Position numbers and translations under genes: made by a program
Part shown: one piece after another, positions 6,144 to 8,067 of the stretch
Numbering within the stretch: position 1 is the first letter of the stretch
How the letters are laid out: each line of letters begins with the position of its first letter
Source of the DNA: Chitinivibrionales bacterium
GTDB lineage: Bacteria; Fibrobacterota; Chitinivibrionia; Chitinivibrionales; WJKA01
NCBI GenBank assembly: GCA_014729375.1
Contig: WJKA01000672.1
Coordinates: 1 to 8,067 of the forward strand
DNA: 8,067 nt
Reading direction: 5' to 3'
The notes under the pieces: generated by a model
The model's database searches: none
The model's input: only the letters and a program-made list of their open reading frames with translations
Told to the model about the DNA's origin: nothing

Positions 6144-6533
6144 CTACAGCATGCTGTGAGCTGCATAGCTGACTGCTGCATTCGACGATACCGTTATATT
6201 TTTCAGCTCCTCTTGTATCGACGACATTCTTTTTCTGATTCCGGAGACAAGCACGGCATCGTTCTCCGCTGTTTTTTCTGCAAGAAATTGAAATTTCCTG
6301 CCAAGCTCGGCAAGATCGGGATATTCTGAAATCTTTTCCCGCCATGCAAGATCGAGGTGGTCGAGAAGCGATATATGTGAAGAAATGCTTTCTAGAATAA
6401 TCCGCCGTGAATGGAGTGCCCGCTCAAGCTCTTCAGGCACCGGCACCGGGCCCAGCCGGTCCATCAGTTTCCGTATCGATACCAGCATTCCACACAACTC
6501 CGAAAGAGCAGACCGTACTTTTTCTTTATCCAT
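6144..6533 (-). CDS. Small helical protein, probable flagellar export chaperone (FliT/FlgN-like)
   Basis: The gene encodes 129 aa, predicted to be nearly all helix, with no signal peptide or membrane segment. It starts 3 nt after the fliS stop and is the third gene of a fliD-fliS-x operon, which is the classic place for fliT, the chaperone of the FliD cap protein. Visible features are an N-terminal helix (MDKEKVRSALSELCGMLVSI), a charged middle (ELERALHSRRIILESISSHI) and a C-terminal helix with ENDAVLVSGIRKRMSSIQEELKNI (about 90-113) followed by a Ser/Ala-rich end. The late part resembles the FlgN C-terminal pattern, in which a helix of the type N-x-x-L-x-x-x-I precedes the substrate-binding tail. 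Sequence similarity is weak, so the assignment relies mainly on gene order, size and helical character. It could instead be an uncharacterised FliS-associated protein. Confidence 0.55.
   Translation of the reverse strand: MDKEKVRSALSELCGMLVSIRKLMDRLGPVPVPEELERALHSRRIILESISSHISLLDHLDLAWREKISEYPDLAELGRKFQFLAEKTAENDAVLVSGIRKRMSSIQEELKNITVSSNAAVSYAAHSML
6146..6157. repeat. Perfect 12-bp palindrome at the convergent gene junction
   Basis: ACAGCATGCTGT is its own reverse complement. It starts in the stop codon (TAG, minus-strand 6146-6144) of the FliT/FlgN-like gene and lies mainly in its last codons, 3 bp from the aspartate kinase stop. It has no following T-run in either direction, so it is not a classical terminator. 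Confidence 0.4.
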
Positions 6534-6536
6534 AGA

Positions 6537-6971
6537 TCATCCCGTCACTGCAAAGCTTTCCTGGGTGGAAGCATCATTTCCTCTCTGGTCATCCGATGAT
6601 TTCTTGATCGAAAAGATCGCTTCGTTCCAGGCATCCCGAAGCATTGTCAGATGCTTCAATGCTTCAGACACAAAATGCTTCTCCGATTTGACATTCGCCT
6701 GCACAAGGTTGTGCATGATATATTCATAAAGTTTGTAGAGATTCCGGGATATTTCTCCCGTTTCCATATTCAACGCACTCATCAATTCGGAAATTGCATC
6801 CTGCGCCTTGAATATGTGACGAGTCCGCTTTTCGATTTCCCCCCGGCTGTCAAACAGTTTTATCGACTGCTTGCAGTTTTTAATCGCCACGTCATACGCA
6901 ATGAGAATCAGCTTCCCCTGATCCGCGGTGTCGACATTAACCGTCCGGTAAGCTGCATATCCTTTTTTCAC
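6537..6971 (-). CDS. fliS: Flagellin export chaperone FliS
   Basis: FliS binds the C-terminus of flagellin in the cytoplasm, stops it polymerising early and delivers it to the flagellar export gate. With the start chosen here the protein has 144 aa. It begins MKKGYAAYRTVNVDTADQGK, matching the usual FliS opening (Y..Y....V.T......L). LILIAYDVAIKN (21-32) and AQDAISELMSALN (56-68) follow, then the signature NLYKLYEYIMHNLVQANV (77-94) and LTMLRDAWNEAI (108-119). The last 25 residues are polar and variable. The start is a GTG, selected because AAAGGAGG (6977-6984) sits 5 nt upstream. A longer in-frame GTG at 6995 would give 152 aa but has no ribosome binding site and would cover this one. It lies 26 nt after fliD and 3 nt before the FliT/FlgN-like gene, so the three are one operon. 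Confidence 0.93.
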   Translation of the reverse strand: MKKGYAAYRTVNVDTADQGKLILIAYDVAIKNCKQSIKLFDSRGEIEKRTRHIFKAQDAISELMSALNMETGEISRNLYKLYEYIMHNLVQANVKSEKHFVSEALKHLTMLRDAWNEAIFSIKKSSDDQRGNDASTQESFAVTG

Positions 6972-6976
6972 TGGAC

Positions 6977-6984
6977 CCTCCTTT
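6977..6984 (-). promoter_or_regulatory. Shine-Dalgarno that selects a GTG start for fliS
   Basis: On the minus strand AAAGGAGG lies 5 nt before GTG (6971-6969). It is the strongest ribosome binding site of the flagellar operon and moves the fliS start eight codons downstream of the first possible GTG at 6995. Confidence 0.75.
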
Positions 6985-6997
6985 GAAAGAACCACTC

Positions 6998-8067
6998 CTA
7001 TGCACCGTATCCCAGTGCACTGAGCATATTACTGCTTTGTGACTGGAGCTCGGTCATCATCTGCTCCATATGACTGAACTCCTGTACCAGGCGCTCCCGA
7101 TAACTCTCAATACGTGATTCAAGCGTAGCAATACGCTCATTTGCACGATTCACGCTGTTGCGGTACGTTTCCTGCCGAAGAGAAATGAGCCCGTCTCTGC
7201 TGTCTGTTAGGCTTTTGACCTCATCGGTGAGAATATCACTCAATCCTCTGGTGAAAGTAAAGGAAGCCGTTTCAGCGGCCCCCAGGGTTCCTGCAGGAAA
7301 CGTCAGCTTGAGACCGGCTGCCGGTCCATCGGAAAACGGGACAATCTCACCCTGCCGCATGCCTGATTCATACGGCGCTCCACCATCTTTTGTAATCCGG
7401 ACCTGCTGGTTCCCGTTGATCTCTTCAAGTGTATAATTTCCCGACTCAACATTATCGTCATAAACACCAAGGGATATATTTGCATTGTCCGAAACACCGC
7501 TGGTAACAAAAAGGTTCACCACTTCATCAAACGATCCCTGTAGTGCATCTTTCAGCTTTTTTTCATCAACAGTAAAGTTACCGGTGTTATAATCGGTTTC
7601 TACTCCGATCATTGTCAAATTTTTATACGTAGGCGCATCATCAAACTGAGTTTGGAATATTCTCCGCACCTGACTGATTATGCTCGACACAGTCATATCG
7701 CCGGCCAGCACACCTTTGACATTATCGTCTTTTTCGGGATTGCCGTAGCTTGTGCTGTCCTCACCGAAAGTTCGCAATGCATTGTATGAGTCAACAAGGT
7801 CTTTTATCTTCTGAACTACCGCATCATAATCCCGGGAAACGTCAACCGTCACCGTTTCACCGGCATCGGCCTTATTAAAATCAAGCGTCACGCCGGCAAT
7901 AAAATCACTTGCAGAGTTTGACGATGACTCCATCAGGAGCGAATCAACACTGAAAAATGCATTGCTCCCCGCCGATAAGACACCCGCCCCCTCGTTGCCG
8001 ACCGAGGAAATATCCATCGCGTATCCGGTCCCTGCCATGGTAAGCGACGACATTGTCATCTGAGAAC
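6998..8067 (-). CDS. fliD: Flagellar filament cap protein FliD, C-terminal part (5' end outside window)
   Basis: FliD (HAP2) is exported through the flagellum and forms the cap under which flagellin subunits fold. The frame is open to the right edge, so the N-terminal domain is missing; about 356 residues are present. Numbering from the Met at 8059, FFSVDSLLMESSSNSASDFIAGVTLDF (35-61) is the usual FliD_C opening. VTVDVSRDYDAVVQKIKDLVDSYNAL (70-95) follows, then GVLAGDMTVSSIISQVRRIF (116-135) and LTMIGVETDYNTGNFTVDEKKLKDAL (148-173). The C-terminal coiled region RIATLESRIESYRERLVQEFSHMEQMMTELQSQSSNMLSAL (309-349) is the classic FliD end. Between about 190 and 272 there is a beta-rich insert (SGNYTLEEINGNQQVRITK ... 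GLKLTFPAGTLGAAETASFTF) inside the C-terminal domain. fliS follows, which confirms the identity. The Met at 8059 is internal. Confidence 0.9.
   Translation of the reverse strand, partial: SQMTMSSLTMAGTGYAMDISSVGNEGAGVLSAGSNAFFSVDSLLMESSSNSASDFIAGVTLDFNKADAGETVTVDVSRDYDAVVQKIKDLVDSYNALRTFGEDSTSYGNPEKDDNVKGVLAGDMTVSSIISQVRRIFQTQFDDAPTYKNLTMIGVETDYNTGNFTVDEKKLKDALQGSFDEVVNLFVTSGVSDNANISLGVYDDNVESGNYTLEEINGNQQVRITKDGGAPYESGMRQGEIVPFSDGPAAGLKLTFPAGTLGAAETASFTFTRGLSDILTDEVKSLTDSRDGLISLRQETYRNSVNRANERIATLESRIESYRERLVQEFSHMEQMMTELQSQSSNMLSALGYGA

Noticed and set aside
6972..6995. Upstream GTG start for fliS giving 152 aa
   Set aside because: The extra eight codons contain the AAAGGAGG site, and FliS proteins normally begin at the MKKGYAAY position.
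1..8067. A wholly new defence, mobile or biosynthetic system
   Set aside because: Every gene of substantial length belongs to a known motility, transcription or amino acid pathway family. No transposase, integrase, repeat array or toxin-antitoxin pair was seen.

Overview
The window is a motility-gene region of a flagellated bacterium that also carries type IV pili. It is of moderate GC, is densely coded, and shows no mobile element, tRNA, rRNA or CRISPR array. The sigma factor on the minus strand is a short (286 aa) primary-type sigma-70 with no region 1.1. Its region 2 resembles RpoD of the Fibrobacteres-Chlorobi-Bacteroidetes (FCB) group. Together with flagellar genes and a type IV pilus ATPase/platform operon, this points towards a flagellated FCB-type lineage such as Chitinivibrionia/Fibrobacterota or a relative. 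That placement is an inference from protein motifs and was not tested by phylogeny.

Left part (1-3083, + strand): the 3' end of pilB (assembly ATPase, cut by the window edge just after its Walker A motif), then pilT (retraction ATPase) and pilC (inner-membrane platform). This is the classic pilB-pilT-pilC motor block. PilB and PilT would drive pilus extension and retraction through PilC. A near-palindrome overlaps the pilC ribosome binding site.

Middle (3084-4781): an intergenic stretch holds a very good sigma-28 (FliA/SigD) promoter, then a perfect 8+8 bp inverted repeat, then an unusually long Shine-Dalgarno sequence. These precede a 107-aa gene whose C-terminal half looks like the anti-sigma-28 factor FlgM. 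A rho-independent terminator separates it from the convergent sigma-70 gene. A divergent intergenic region carries a sigma-70-like promoter for that sigma gene and the leader of the next gene.

Right part (4782-8067): a monofunctional aspartate kinase with two ACT domains (the type found in Bacillus YclM and clostridia) on the + strand. It ends back to back with a minus-strand flagellar operon that reads fliD (3' part, cut by the window edge), fliS, and a small helical protein in the position of fliT/flgN. These encode the filament cap, the flagellin chaperone and a probable second export chaperone.

I do not see a clearly undescribed system. The most interesting part is the regulatory stretch at 3172-3245, which puts a FlgM-like regulator under a sigma-28 promoter immediately behind the type IV pilus motor genes.
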